NCBI GenBank assembly: GCA_016708925.1
Contig: JADJET010000022.1
Location: 390,840-454,839, forward strand
From: Gammaproteobacteria bacterium
GTDB lineage: Bacteria; Pseudomonadota; Gammaproteobacteria; Pseudomonadales; Porticoccaceae
Length of the DNA: 64,000 nt
Direction of reading: 5' to 3'
Made by a program: the position numbers and the translations under genes. How positions within the stretch are numbered: position 1 is the stretch's first letter; each line of letters opens with the position of its first letter. Under the pieces are notes generated by a model. The model saw only the letters and a program-made list of their open reading frames with translations, did no database searches and was not told the DNA's origin. This document shows, piece after piece, positions 36,333 to 45,053 of this stretch.

Positions 36333-36435
36333 CGAGCGGCCCGGGCCGCTGGCTGTGACCTCGCGGCGACCAGGCATGACGCTGTTATGATTGCCGCGCG
36401 GCTTGCCGCTTTTGCGTACCGAGGACCCCGACACC

Positions 36436-37713
36436 ATGAAATTGCGCCAACTGATCCCCTGTCTGTTGGGTGCCTGCGCCGGCGCTTTCGCCGCTGAATC
36501 CGGCGATATCGCACCCCGGCTGCCGCTCGATGAACTACAGCTTTTCGCGCAGGTGTTCGATCAGGTGCGCAACGCTTACGTCGAAGAAATCGATGATCGG
36601 GTGCTGCTGCAGAAAGCGGTGACCGGGCTGCTCGGCCAGCTTGATCCCCACTCCGCCTTTCTCGAAGCCGAGTCCTATACCGAATTGAAAGAACACACCA
36701 CCGGTGAGTTCGGCGGCATCGGCGTCGAGCTGGGGCTCGATCGCGGTTATGTGAGCGTTGTCTCGCCTATCGACGACACACCCGCCGCGCGCGCCGGGTT
36801 GCAGCCAGGGGATCTGATCCTGCAACTCGACGATCGCTCCACCCAGGGCATGAGCCTGGAGGAGGCGATCTCCCTGATGCGCGGTGACAAGGGCAGCACC
36901 ATCAAACTCACGCTAGGACGGGAAGGGGCGACCGAACCCCTGGTGCTTTCAATCACGCGCGACCTGATCGCGATCAAGAGCATCCGCAAGGAGGTGCTGG
37001 AACCGGGATTCGCGTATCTGCGCATCGCCCAGTTCCAGGAACAGACCGGCGCCGAACTCACCCGCGCCATAGCCGAACTGCGCAAACAGGAACCCGCGCT
37101 CAAGGGTATGGTGATTGACTTGCGTAACAACCCGGGCGGGCTTCTCCCCGCATCGATCGACGTGGCCGATGCGCTGCTCGACAATGGCCTGATCGTTTAC
37201 ACCGAGGGCCGCATCGCGTCCTCCAACACCCGGGCCATGGCGACGCCCGGCGACGCCCTGGAGGGGATTCCGCTCACGGTGCTGATCAACGAAGGCACCG
37301 CGTCGGCGGCGGAGATCGTCGCCGGCGCGCTCAAGGATCATCGCCGTGCCCTGATCGTCGGCACCAGGAGCTTTGGCAAGGGTTCCGTGCAAACCGTGCT
37401 GCCGCTGCAGGACGGGCGCGCGATCAAACTGACCACGGCACGCTACTTCACGCCCAGCGGCAACTCCATTCAGGCCGACGGGATCCAGCCCGATGTGGAG
37501 GTCCGCCGCGCCGAGGTACACGAACTCGAACCCGGCTTCGTGATCAAGGAATCAAATCTTGGCGGGCACCTGGAAAGCGGAAAGAAGCAGCCGTCTCCGA
37601 AGCATGATGCTGAATCCGGAAAGCCCGTCGACAACCAACTCCACGAAGCCGTCAACCTGCTCAAGGCGCTGGCGCTGTTCAGTCGACCGGCGGACCCGCT
37701 GGCGGACCAATGA
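36436..37713 (+). CDS. ctpA: S41 C-terminal processing peptidase (CtpA type)
   Basis: 425 residues from ATG 36436. Signal peptide (about 1-20), PDZ domain (about 90-170, FGGIGVELG ... GLQPGDLILQLDD), then the S41 domain with DLRNNPGG, nucleophile Ser290 in NEGTASAAEI and general base Lys315 in GTRSFGKGSVQT, the usual 25-residue spacing. Periplasmic serine protease that trims or degrades envelope proteins. It follows envC by about 100 nt, an order common in gammaproteobacteria and consistent with cell-wall turnover work. Confidence 0.96.
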   Translation: MKLRQLIPCLLGACAGAFAAESGDIAPRLPLDELQLFAQVFDQVRNAYVEEIDDRVLLQKAVTGLLGQLDPHSAFLEAESYTELKEHTTGEFGGIGVELGLDRGYVSVVSPIDDTPAARAGLQPGDLILQLDDRSTQGMSLEEAISLMRGDKGSTIKLTLGREGATEPLVLSITRDLIAIKSIRKEVLEPGFAYLRIAQFQEQTGAELTRAIAELRKQEPALKGMVIDLRNNPGGLLPASIDVADALLDNGLIVYTEGRIASSNTRAMATPGDALEGIPLTVLINEGTASAAEIVAGALKDHRRALIVGTRSFGKGSVQTVLPLQDGRAIKLTTARYFTPSGNSIQADGIQPDVEVRRAEVHELEPGFVIKESNLGGHLESGKKQPSPKHDAESGKPVDNQLHEAVNLLKALALFSRPADPLADQ

Positions 37714-37965
37714 GCTTGCAACACCGCGCTGGATTGCTGTAAAAAGAGGGAGTCGCATGGAGAGCGGTCGTCGTCAGCCGTCGATCTGCCGCGCGACGCG
37801 CGGATCGACAGACGTATTTGGCGAAGGCCCCTTTCTTAAGCGAATGTCTTTATTGGATGAAGGCTTTTGCAATACACCTTCGCGAGGAGACGGCGGCGAG
37901 GACTCCCGAGACCAACCCGTGCAGCAGCAACACGCAGGTATGTACGCGGCACGCACACACAGGTT

Positions 37966-38268
37966 ATGGCAATGGTTATGACAGAGGTTCTGACCCCACA
38001 GGTGTCCTGCCTGCCGCGCGCTGGCGAGAAAACCGTGACTGAGGTAATCACCTCCCGCCACGACCGGCTGTTCCAGGGTTTCGGCGGCTGGTACTTCAGC
38101 ACCCGTGAAAAGGTGACCTTGGGACCGTTTCCGGCGCCCGAGAAAGCCGAAGCCGCCGTGGCGGATTTTCTGATGTTCATCAAAAGTGCGCCGCCGCATG
38201 TGATCAATGTGTTCAAAGGCCGGCCGCAGCAAGCGACGGCTCCCGCCGGGCTGCATACGGCGCACTGA
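37966..38268 (+). CDS. Small DUF6316-like protein
   Basis: About 100 residues from ATG 37966; ATG 37972 and 37978 are equally possible and no strong ribosome site decides. The core RLFQGFGGWYFSTREKVTLGPFPAPEKAEAAVADFLMFI is an aromatic-rich motif I recall from small proteins of the DUF6316 type (GxWYFxTREGxxxGPF). Function unknown. Preceded by about 250 bp with no gene and followed by a hairpin shared with hisF. Confidence 0.7.
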   Translation: MAMVMTEVLTPQVSCLPRAGEKTVTEVITSRHDRLFQGFGGWYFSTREKVTLGPFPAPEKAEAAVADFLMFIKSAPPHVINVFKGRPQQATAPAGLHTAH

Positions 38269-38279
38269 TCGCGCGCACT

Positions 38280-38301
38280 GCACGGGCGTTGTCGCCCGTG
38301 C
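38280..38301. terminator. Probable bidirectional terminator between the DUF6316-like gene and hisF
   Basis: Perfect 9-bp stem GCACGGGCG / CGCCCGTGC with a TTGT loop, 12 nt after one stop and 4 nt before the convergent hisF stop. The T-tract is poor (GTTTC), so efficiency is uncertain. Confidence 0.6.
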
Positions 38302-38304
38302 GTT

Positions 38305-39078
38305 TCAGCGCACCTGGACGCCCTGCGCCGCCATGAAAGCCTTGGCCTCGGCGACGCTGTATTCCCCGAAGTGAAAAATGCTCGCGGCCAACACCGCGTC
38401 AGCGCCGCCTTTCTGGACACCATCCACCAGATGCTGCAGATTGCCCACGCCCCCGGACGCAATCACCGGCACGCCCACGGCGTCGCTGACCGCGCGCGTC
38501 AACTCCAGATCGAAGCCATCGCGGGTGCCATCCCGGTCCATGCTGGTCAGCAGGATTTCGCCCGCACCGAGCGCCGCCACGCGCCGCGCCCAGGCCACAG
38601 CATCGAGACCGGTCCCCCGGCGCCCGCCATGGGTGAAGACCTCCCAGCGCGGCGCTTCGCCCGGCGTGCTGACCCGTTTGGCATCGATGGCGACCACGAT
38701 GCACTGGCTGCCGAAGCGCGCCGCCGCCAGCCGCACGAATTCAGGGTCATTCACCGCCGCCGAGTTGATGCCCACCTTGTCGGCGCCCGCCCGCAGCAGA
38801 GCCTTGATGTCATCCAGAGAGCGGACTCCGCCGCCCACGGTCAGCGGAATGAACACGGCTGCCGCCATGCGGGCGACCGTATGGAGCGTGGTGTCGCGAC
38901 CTTCATGGCTCGCGGTGATATCGAGAAACGTGATCTCGTCAGCGCCGGCCTCGTCGTAGCGTCGCGCCACTTCCACCGGATCGCCCGCATCGCGGATATC
39001 GACGAAGCGCACGCCCTTGACCACGCGCCCGGCATCCACGTCGAGGCAAGGGATGATGCGTCTGGCAAGCTTGGTCAT
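38305..39078 (-). CDS. hisF: Imidazole glycerol phosphate synthase cyclase subunit HisF
   Basis: 257 residues, complete (beta/alpha)8 barrel. IPCLDVDAGRVVKGVRF at the first strand and VVAIDAKR at the fifth carry the two catalytic aspartates. Phosphate-binding glycines are in VGGGVRSLDD and ASGGVGNLQHL. It makes ImGP and AICAR with ammonia from HisH. HisF stands alone; no hisH, hisA or hisI gene is in the window, so the rest of the pathway lies elsewhere or just beyond this operon. Confidence 0.97.
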   Translation of the reverse strand: MTKLARRIIPCLDVDAGRVVKGVRFVDIRDAGDPVEVARRYDEAGADEITFLDITASHEGRDTTLHTVARMAAAVFIPLTVGGGVRSLDDIKALLRAGADKVGINSAAVNDPEFVRLAAARFGSQCIVVAIDAKRVSTPGEAPRWEVFTHGGRRGTGLDAVAWARRVAALGAGEILLTSMDRDGTRDGFDLELTRAVSDAVGVPVIASGGVGNLQHLVDGVQKGGADAVLAASIFHFGEYSVAEAKAFMAAQGVQVR

Positions 39079-39096
39079 GACGGAATCTCGATTGGG

Positions 39097-39130
39097 CTGG
39101 ATTGGTTGGACTGGATTGGTTGCACCGGAT
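39097..39130. repeat. Short 14-bp tandem repeat upstream of hisF
   Basis: CTGGATTGGTTGGA (39097-39110) is followed directly by CTGGATTGGTTGCA (39111-39124) and a decayed partial third copy. It sits 19 nt upstream of the hisF start, in the gap after the aspartic protease gene. May be slippage-prone spacer DNA; no known function. Confidence 0.7.
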
Positions 39131-39151
39131 TACCGCAATGGCAGGCGCGGA

Positions 39152-39790
39152 TCAGTATTTCTGGCGCAGCACCATGACGCCGCCTTCTTCGGTCATCTCG
39201 ACCTTGGCCAGAAAACTGTTGCCGAGCAGAATCGACATGGGATAAGCGCCGGTCACCACGGTGGCGGGGATTTCATGGAGGGTGATCGGGCCGATGCTGA
39301 CCGTCGCCAGGGTCAGCGCACGGGCCTCGGCGACGCCGCTCGCGGTACTGGCGGCGCCCCGGCGCCCGGACCGCCACGGCAAACCCAGGCGCTCGGCGTC
39401 CACGCTGCTCATGGCAATGGTAGTGGCGCCCGTGTCGACCATGAAGCGCACGCTATGCCCGTTGATGCTGCCACCCACGAAATGATGGCCTTGCTCACCG
39501 CGTGGAATCCGCACTTCGGCAAATTCAGCCGCCGCGAAATTGGCCGCGATGTGTTGCGACAATCCCAGCGGGACGCGTTTGCCGCCGATTTCGAGCACGG
39601 CACCTTTGCTGTCGCTGGCGATCAGCTTCACGCCCTCGGGTGTGGTTTCGCCGGCCTTCAACAGCCGCTGCACGCCGTTGATCTCGAGCATCGCACGGTC
39701 CTTGAACAGGGCGATGGCGCGCACCGCGGGCGCCGCCACGACGACCGCGCTGGCGACCAGCAGGCACAGGCCCGTGAGCCATCGCCTCAC
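39152..39790 (-). CDS. Retropepsin-like aspartic protease (TIGR02281 type)
   Basis: 212 residues from GTG 39790 (GTGA overlap with pgpA). One N-terminal membrane anchor or signal segment (GLCLLVASAVVVAAPAV), then a clan AA aspartic protease half with FMVDTGATTIAMSSVDAERLGL and the closing ILLGNSFLAKVEMTEEGGVMVLRQ. Predicted periplasmic and dimeric; substrate unknown. The two domains between anchor and active site include a beta segment (IALFKDRAMLEINGVQRLLKAGE) found in this family. Confidence 0.9.
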   Translation of the reverse strand: MRRWLTGLCLLVASAVVVAAPAVRAIALFKDRAMLEINGVQRLLKAGETTPEGVKLIASDSKGAVLEIGGKRVPLGLSQHIAANFAAAEFAEVRIPRGEQGHHFVGGSINGHSVRFMVDTGATTIAMSSVDAERLGLPWRSGRRGAASTASGVAEARALTLATVSIGPITLHEIPATVVTGAYPMSILLGNSFLAKVEMTEEGGVMVLRQKY

Positions 39791-40287
39791 GACACCGCTC
39801 CCGCCACGCGCAACATCAAGCCGGCAAACAACCCCGCCAGCAGATCGTCCACCATGATCCCCAAGCCACCCTTCCAGCGCCGATCGAACCAGGCGATCGG
39901 CCAGGGTTTCACGATATCGAAAATCCGGAACAGCACAAAGCCCGCGATCCACCAGCCGAACCCCGCGGGCGCCAACGCCAGGGTCAGCCAGAGCCCCGCA
40001 AACTCGTCCCAGACGATGCCGGGATGATCCGGGGCGTCCATTCGCCGCGCCGCGCTGCCACAGATGGCAATGCCGGCGGCGACCACCGTCCCGAGCAACA
40101 ACCACAGCGCCGCCGCGGGCAGCGTGAACGGCAAGCCGGTGAATCCGGCGGCGAGCGCGAGGGCGACGAGCGAACCCGCCGTGCCGGGTGCGCGCGGGGC
40201 CAGCCCGCTGCCAAACCCGAAGGCCAGCAGCAGCACCGGTTCGCGCAGCAACCGGGAAAACGACGGCAGGGGCGCGGCCGGCTTCAA
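39787..40287 (-). CDS. pgpA: Phosphatidylglycerophosphatase A
   Basis: 166 residues. It dephosphorylates phosphatidylglycerophosphate in the inner membrane. The family start GFGSGLAPRAPGTAGSLVAL, the core DHPGIVWDEFAGLW with metal-binding Asp/Glu, and RIFDIVKPWPIAWFDRRWKGGLGIMVDDLLAG are all present. It overlaps thiL by 4 nt and the aspartic protease by 4 nt; the thiL-pgpA pairing is standard in gammaproteobacteria. Confidence 0.96.
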   Translation of the reverse strand: MKPAAPLPSFSRLLREPVLLLAFGFGSGLAPRAPGTAGSLVALALAAGFTGLPFTLPAAALWLLLGTVVAAGIAICGSAARRMDAPDHPGIVWDEFAGLWLTLALAPAGFGWWIAGFVLFRIFDIVKPWPIAWFDRRWKGGLGIMVDDLLAGLFAGLMLRVAGAVS

Positions 40288-41246
40288 AAGTGGCGATATC
40301 CGGTGCGGGTCAACGCGAGGCTTCGCCCCGCGCCGTCCCGGGCGTGGACGCCGGTGCCGGACACCAGGCGCCCGACGGGCAGCGCCCGCAGGCGTCCGGC
40401 GCGGACGGCGGTTTCCAAAGCGGCGAGCCGCGAGGTTGGCACCGTGAAGCAGAGTTCGTAATCATCGCCGCCGCCCAGCGCCCAATCCCGTGTCTGATCG
40501 CTGCCAAAACGGGCCAGCGCGGCCCCACAGAGTGGCAATTTCTCCAGTTCAAGCTCGGCGGCGACACCGCTGGCACGCGCCACGTGGCCGAGGTCGGCGA
40601 CCAGGCCATCGGAGATGTCGATCGCCGCCGAGGCGATACCGCGCAGCGCCACGCCTTCCCGCAGCCGGGGCTCCGGGTACCAGTAGCGCGCGTTCAGGGT
40701 GGTGTCGGCAGCGCTGCACGCGCCAGTCTGCGTCATGTCCGCCAATGCGGCCGCCGCCCCGCCGAGCGCGCCGGTGACGAACACCTGATCGCCCGCGCTG
40801 GCTCCGGAGCGCCGCAGCGCGACGTTCGCCGGCACCGCGCCCAGGGCGGTGATGGTCACCGCGAGCGGTCCGCGCGTGGTATCGCCGCCCACCAGCGCGC
40901 AGCCGTGCGCATCGGCCACCGCGAAGAGTCCGGCGCTGAACGCGCGCAACCAGTCTTCGTCGGCGGCGGGCAGCGTGAGCGCGAGCAAAAACCAGCGCGG
41001 CACGGCAGCCATCGCCGCCAGGTCGCTGAGATTCACGCGCAGGGCACGCTGGCCGATATCAAATGCCGACGCCCGGGCCGGGAAATGAATGTCGGCCACC
41101 AGCGTGTCCGTGGTCACCGCCAGCACTCCCGCCGCGCCGCCATCGAGCAGCGCGCAGTCGTCGCCGATCCCGGCCAGCACGCCGGCAGCGGGCGCTGTGG
41201 GTCGGCGGAAGAAGGTCTCGATCAGGCTGAACTCATCGAGCGGCAT
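40284..41246 (-). CDS. thiL: Thiamine-monophosphate kinase
   Basis: 320 residues. It phosphorylates thiamine phosphate to thiamine diphosphate. Typical N-terminus DEFSLIETFF, GIGDDCALL (metal/ATP site), VNLSDLAAMAA, GGDTTRGPL and IDISDGLVADLGH. Follows nusB after 11 nt in the nrdR-rib-nusB-thiL-pgpA operon. Confidence 0.96.
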   Translation of the reverse strand: MPLDEFSLIETFFRRPTAPAAGVLAGIGDDCALLDGGAAGVLAVTTDTLVADIHFPARASAFDIGQRALRVNLSDLAAMAAVPRWFLLALTLPAADEDWLRAFSAGLFAVADAHGCALVGGDTTRGPLAVTITALGAVPANVALRRSGASAGDQVFVTGALGGAAAALADMTQTGACSAADTTLNARYWYPEPRLREGVALRGIASAAIDISDGLVADLGHVARASGVAAELELEKLPLCGAALARFGSDQTRDWALGGGDDYELCFTVPTSRLAALETAVRAGRLRALPVGRLVSGTGVHARDGAGRSLALTRTGYRHF

Positions 41247-41257
41247 GGGACGGGCTG

Positions 41258-41710
41258 TCAGCGCGCGCGCGCGGCAATCTCGAGCTGGCGGCTGCTCGCC
41301 GCCACCTTGTCGAGGATGCTGTTGACGTACTTGTGGGCATCGGTGGGACCGAACGCTTTGGCGAGGTTGATGCCCTCGTTGATGGCGACCCGATAGGGCA
41401 CGTCGATGCGATGCAGCAGCTCATAGGTGCCGAGTCGCAGCAGTGCCCGCGAGACCGGATCGAGTTCATCGAGCGTCCGGTCCAGATATTTCCCGTAACA
41501 GGCGTCGAGCTCATCGACCGTGGCGGCAATGCCGTGGAGGAGCTCGCGGAAAAACTCGACATCCACCTTGCGCATGTCGTTGTCGGCGAAGAACTGTGCC
41601 TCGATGACATGGAGGTCGGCGCCCGCCAACTGCCACTGGTAGAGCGCCTGCACCAGCAGGTGGCGGGCTTTTTTGCGGTTCGACGGCAGTGCGGCCACGG
41701 CTTGCTTCAC
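41258..41710 (-). CDS. nusB: Transcription antitermination factor NusB
   Basis: 150 residues, all helical. RKKARHLLVQALYQWQLAG is the conserved RNA-binding arginine-rich start, and LRLGTYELLHRIDVPYRVAINEGINLAKAFGPTDAHKYVNSILDKVA is the conserved C-terminal half. It binds boxA RNA with NusE in rRNA antitermination. ATGA-type overlap with ribH. Confidence 0.97.
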   Translation of the reverse strand: MKQAVAALPSNRKKARHLLVQALYQWQLAGADLHVIEAQFFADNDMRKVDVEFFRELLHGIAATVDELDACYGKYLDRTLDELDPVSRALLRLGTYELLHRIDVPYRVAINEGINLAKAFGPTDAHKYVNSILDKVAASSRQLEIAARAR

Positions 41711-42177
41711 AGTTGCCGGAACAGGGAAATCATCTCCAGCGCGGTCAGCGCCGCCTCTTCACCCTTGTTGCCCGAATCATCGCCGGAGCGGGCGCGGGCC
41801 TGCGCCTCGTCGTCGGTGGTGAGCAGGCCGAACGCCACGGGGATGCCCGTCGTCAGCGCAACCTCGCCGATGCCGCGGGTGGTTTCCGCGCAGACGTATT
41901 CGAAATGGGGGGTGCCACCGCGAATCACGGCGCCCAGTGCGATGATGGCGTCGAAGCGGCCGGTCTCGGCCAGTTTGCGCGCCGCCAGCGGCAGCTCGAA
42001 AGCGCCGGGCACCCGGTAGACCTGGACATCCGCATCCGGCACCTGATGGCGTTGCAGCCCGCGCTGCGCGCCGCGCAGCAGACTCTCGGTGATCCCGCCA
42101 TTCCAGCGCGCCACCACGATGGCAAAACGGGCGCCGTCCGGCGTGAAGTTGCCCTCGACGGGTCTGGATTCACTCAT
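41707..42177 (-). CDS. ribH: 6,7-dimethyl-8-ribityllumazine synthase
   Basis: 156 residues. It condenses the ribA/ribD pathway product with 3,4-dihydroxy-2-butanone 4-phosphate. Conserved VARWNGGITESLLRGA, VPGAFELPLAARKLA, ALGAVIRGGTPHFEYV and FGLLTTDDEAQARAR (the position of the usual NxEQA motif reads DDEAQA). Forms icosahedral shells in relatives. Between ribBA and nusB. Confidence 0.96.
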   Translation of the reverse strand: MSESRPVEGNFTPDGARFAIVVARWNGGITESLLRGAQRGLQRHQVPDADVQVYRVPGAFELPLAARKLAETGRFDAIIALGAVIRGGTPHFEYVCAETTRGIGEVALTTGIPVAFGLLTTDDEAQARARSGDDSGNKGEEAALTALEMISLFRQL

Positions 42178-42194
42178 GGCTCAATTCCTCGGGA

Positions 42195-43304
42195 TCAGGG
42201 ACATTCGACATAATCGACCACTTCCAGATCGAATCCGGAAATGGCGTTGAACCGGAACGGCGCGCTCATCACCCGGATTTTCTGGGCGCCCAGGTCGCGC
42301 AGGATCTGCGACCCCGCACCGATCTGGAGATACACGGTTTCCGACGCCTTGATCGGGCGCGCGCGGCTCTCGAACAGGGACTCAAGCTCTTCTTCCACCT
42401 GCGCCGCGGTCTCTTCCTGCTGGATCACCACGATGATTCCGCGCCCCTCCTCCTGGACCTTCTGCATGGCCTTGGCGATGGTCCAGCTGGGGAACTGCCC
42501 GGGACGCTCGATGGCGAAAATATCGCGCGTACAACTGGGCAGGTGGACGCGCACCGGCACCGGCACCGCGCGCTCGATCTCGCCTTTCACCAGCGCGAAA
42601 TGGAGTTTCTTGCGCGCCGTGTCCATGTAGGTGTGCAGGCAGAACTCGCCATAGGCGGTCTGGATGGTGCGCGCCCGCAGATGCTCGATGGTCTTCTCGT
42701 TGAGCATGCGGTAGTGAATGAGGTCGGCGATGGTGCCGATCTTGAGCCCGTGCTTCTGCGCAAAGGTCTCGAGATCCGGGCGCCGGGCCATGGTGCCGTC
42801 GTCGTTCATGATCTCGACGATCACCGCGGCGGGCTCGCAGCCGGCGAGGCGCGCCAGATCGCAGCCGGCTTCGGTGTGACCGGCGCGACTCAGCACGCCG
42901 CCGGGCTGGGCCTTGAGGGGAAAGATGTGCCCGGGCTGCACGATGTCGTCGGGGCTCGCGTTGTTGGCCACCGCCACCTGCACCGTGCGGGCGCGGTCGG
43001 CCGCGGAAATGCCGGTGGTAACGCCTTCAGCGGCCTCGATGGACACCGTGAAGTTGGTGCCGTGACTGGCCTTGTTGGCATCCACCATCAGGGGCAGGGC
43101 GAGCTGCCGGCAGCGCTGCTCGGTCAGGGTCAGACAGATCAGGCCGCGCGCGTGGGTGGCCATGAAGTTGATGTCGGCGGCCGTGATCTTTTCCGCCGCG
43201 ATCACCAGATCGCCTTCGTTTTCGCGATCTTCGTCGTCCATCAGGATCACCATCTTGCCCTGACGGATGTCTTCCACCAATTCGTCGATCGTGTGCAGCG
43301 ACAT
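42195..43304 (-). CDS. ribB: 3,4-dihydroxy-2-butanone 4-phosphate synthase fused to a degenerate GTP cyclohydrolase II domain
   Basis: 369 residues. The N-terminal domain (1-200) has DDEDRENEGDLVIAAE, ATHARGLICL, TNFTVSIEA and RAGHTEAGCDLARLAG, an intact RibB. The C-terminal domain follows RibA (VRVHLPSCTRDIF, IQQEE, GAGSQILRDLGAQKIRVMS) but lacks the zinc site: the usual CxTGDxFGSxRCDC reads SCTRDIFAIERPGQF. It should therefore not act as a GTP cyclohydrolase, and a separate RibA is expected elsewhere. Such hybrids are known in gammaproteobacteria. Confidence 0.94.
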   Translation of the reverse strand: MSLHTIDELVEDIRQGKMVILMDDEDRENEGDLVIAAEKITAADINFMATHARGLICLTLTEQRCRQLALPLMVDANKASHGTNFTVSIEAAEGVTTGISAADRARTVQVAVANNASPDDIVQPGHIFPLKAQPGGVLSRAGHTEAGCDLARLAGCEPAAVIVEIMNDDGTMARRPDLETFAQKHGLKIGTIADLIHYRMLNEKTIEHLRARTIQTAYGEFCLHTYMDTARKKLHFALVKGEIERAVPVPVRVHLPSCTRDIFAIERPGQFPSWTIAKAMQKVQEEGRGIIVVIQQEETAAQVEEELESLFESRARPIKASETVYLQIGAGSQILRDLGAQKIRVMSAPFRFNAISGFDLEVVDYVECP

Positions 43305-43310
43305 CTTGAT

Positions 43311-43952
43311 TCAACCCCTGTTCAAACGGTCATTCGGGAGCGCGCCGGAGCCGCCGTCGCCGGCACCCCACAGCAGGCGCTCGAGATAGCGGGCAATCAC
43401 ATCCACTTCGAGATTCACCCGGGTGCCGGGCTGGTAGGTCCCGATAATGGTGTGGGTCAGCGTGTGCGGCACGATATTGATCTCGAATTCGTCGCCGTCC
43501 ACGACATTGACCGTGAGGCTGGTGCCGTCAATGGTGATGGAACCCTTGTGGGCAATATAGCGCGCCAGCCCGGCCGGCGCGCGCAGGCGAAACCGCTCCG
43601 AGCGCGCGTCGCTGTGGCGCGCCAGCACCTCGCCGACACCGTCCACATGGCCCGACACGATGTGTCCGCCCATGCGCTTGGCGGGCGTCAGCGCCTGCTC
43701 CAGATTGACTGGCGTGCCCGCGACCCACTGCCCTGCCGTGGTGTGGTCGAGGGTCTCCACCGACACATCGGCCGCGAAACTGTCGCTCCGCAGCGCCACC
43801 ACCGTCAGGCACACCCCGTTGACGGCGATGCTGTCGCCCAGGCGGACGGCGCCGAGGTCCAGCCCGGCGGCCTTGACGAGCAGGCGCACATCGCCGCCCT
43901 GCCGCTCGGTGCCGGCAATGCTGCCCAAGGCTTCAATGATCCCGGTAAACAT
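43311..43952 (-). CDS. ribE: Riboflavin synthase alpha chain
   Basis: 213 residues. Two repeated lumazine-binding beta-barrel domains: MFTGIIEALGSIAG ... SIAVNGVCLTVVAL in the first and GGHIVSGHVDGVGEVLA ... GSITIDGTSLTVNVVDGDEFEINIVPHTLTHT in the second. It dismutates two lumazines to riboflavin. It directly abuts ribD (stop 43953) and ribBA. Confidence 0.97.
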   Translation of the reverse strand: MFTGIIEALGSIAGTERQGGDVRLLVKAAGLDLGAVRLGDSIAVNGVCLTVVALRSDSFAADVSVETLDHTTAGQWVAGTPVNLEQALTPAKRMGGHIVSGHVDGVGEVLARHSDARSERFRLRAPAGLARYIAHKGSITIDGTSLTVNVVDGDEFEINIVPHTLTHTIIGTYQPGTRVNLEVDVIARYLERLLWGAGDGGSGALPNDRLNRG

Positions 43953-45053
43953 TCAGTTTTTCCTCCTGGGCTGCGCGGTAAAACGCCAGTCGTCACCCAC
44001 CGCCCGCACGTCGGTCACGGTCAGATCAATCGCTTCCGCCAGGCGCGTGAACGGCAGCGTCGCCAGCGGCCAGCCTGAGCTGCCGAGCAGCTTGGGCGCC
44101 ACATACAACACCAGTTCATCCACCAGACCGGCGTTCAGGAACGCTCCTGCCAGCCGGGCGCCGGCCTCGACCAGCACGTCGTGGCACTGCCGGCTGCCCA
44201 GATGCCGCAACAGGGCGTCGAGGTCCACCCGTCTGTCGGCGTCGGGCAGCGCGATCAGCTGCGCGCCGGGAACCTCCCGGGATGCACCCGCCGTCGCGAT
44301 CAGCACCGCGCCGGGCTCGCGCAGGATACGCAGGTCGTCCCGCGTGCGGAGGTGGCTGTCCACCACCACCCGCAACGGCTGGTCCACCGGTCCGGCACAG
44401 CCCTCGGGCAATTCGAGCTCCCCTTCGCGCACGGTCAGCGCGGGATCGTCGGCGAGCACCGTGCCGATGCCGGTGACGATGGCGCCGCTCGCCGCCCGCA
44501 GGCGCTGGACATCGCGCCGCGCCGCCGCTCCGGTAATCCAGCGGCTCTCGCCGCTCGCCATGGCGGTGCGACCGTCAAGGCTGGCGGCGATCTTGAGCGT
44601 GACCCGGGGCCGGCCGCGCGCGCAATTGGCAAAAAATCCGGGATTGAGCGCGCGGCACTCGGCTTCCAGCACCGGCCCGTCCACCGCCAAGCCTGCATCC
44701 AGCAATGCCGCCACGCCGCCGGAAGCTATCCGGTGCGGATCGCGCGCACCATAAACCACCCGAGCGATGCCGGCGGCGCTCAGCGCCCGGGTGCAGGGCG
44801 GGGTCCGGCCCTGGTGATTGCAGGGCTCCAGCGACACATACGCGGTCGCGCCGCGCGCGCGGTCGCCGGCTGCCGTCAGCGCCGCCACCTCGGCATGATC
44901 ACCGCCCGCGCGCTGATGCCAGCCCTCGCCGACCACGGCGCCGTCGCGGACGATGACGCAACCCACGCGAGGATTCGGCCGCGTGCTGTACCAGCCGCGC
45001 CGCGCCAGACCCAGGGCGCGCGCCATGAAGACGGCGTCGCTGCGCTCAGTCAT
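43953..45053 (-). CDS. ribD: Bifunctional pyrimidine deaminase/reductase RibD
   Basis: 366 residues. The N-terminal deaminase domain has the zinc motifs HAEVAAL and EPCNHQGRTPPC; the C-terminal reductase domain has RPRVTLKIAASLDGRTAMASGESRWITG and VLVEAGARLAGAFL. It carries out the second and third steps of riboflavin synthesis. Overlaps nrdR by 8 nt. Confidence 0.96.
   Translation of the reverse strand: MTERSDAVFMARALGLARRGWYSTRPNPRVGCVIVRDGAVVGEGWHQRAGGDHAEVAALTAAGDRARGATAYVSLEPCNHQGRTPPCTRALSAAGIARVVYGARDPHRIASGGVAALLDAGLAVDGPVLEAECRALNPGFFANCARGRPRVTLKIAASLDGRTAMASGESRWITGAAARRDVQRLRAASGAIVTGIGTVLADDPALTVREGELELPEGCAGPVDQPLRVVVDSHLRTRDDLRILREPGAVLIATAGASREVPGAQLIALPDADRRVDLDALLRHLGSRQCHDVLVEAGARLAGAFLNAGLVDELVLYVAPKLLGSSGWPLATLPFTRLAEAIDLTVTDVRAVGDDWRFTAQPRRKN

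Noticed and set aside
42543..44078. A 511-codon plus-strand frame across ribBA and ribE
   Set aside because: Covers two well-conserved minus-strand genes; composition is typical of antisense shadow translation.
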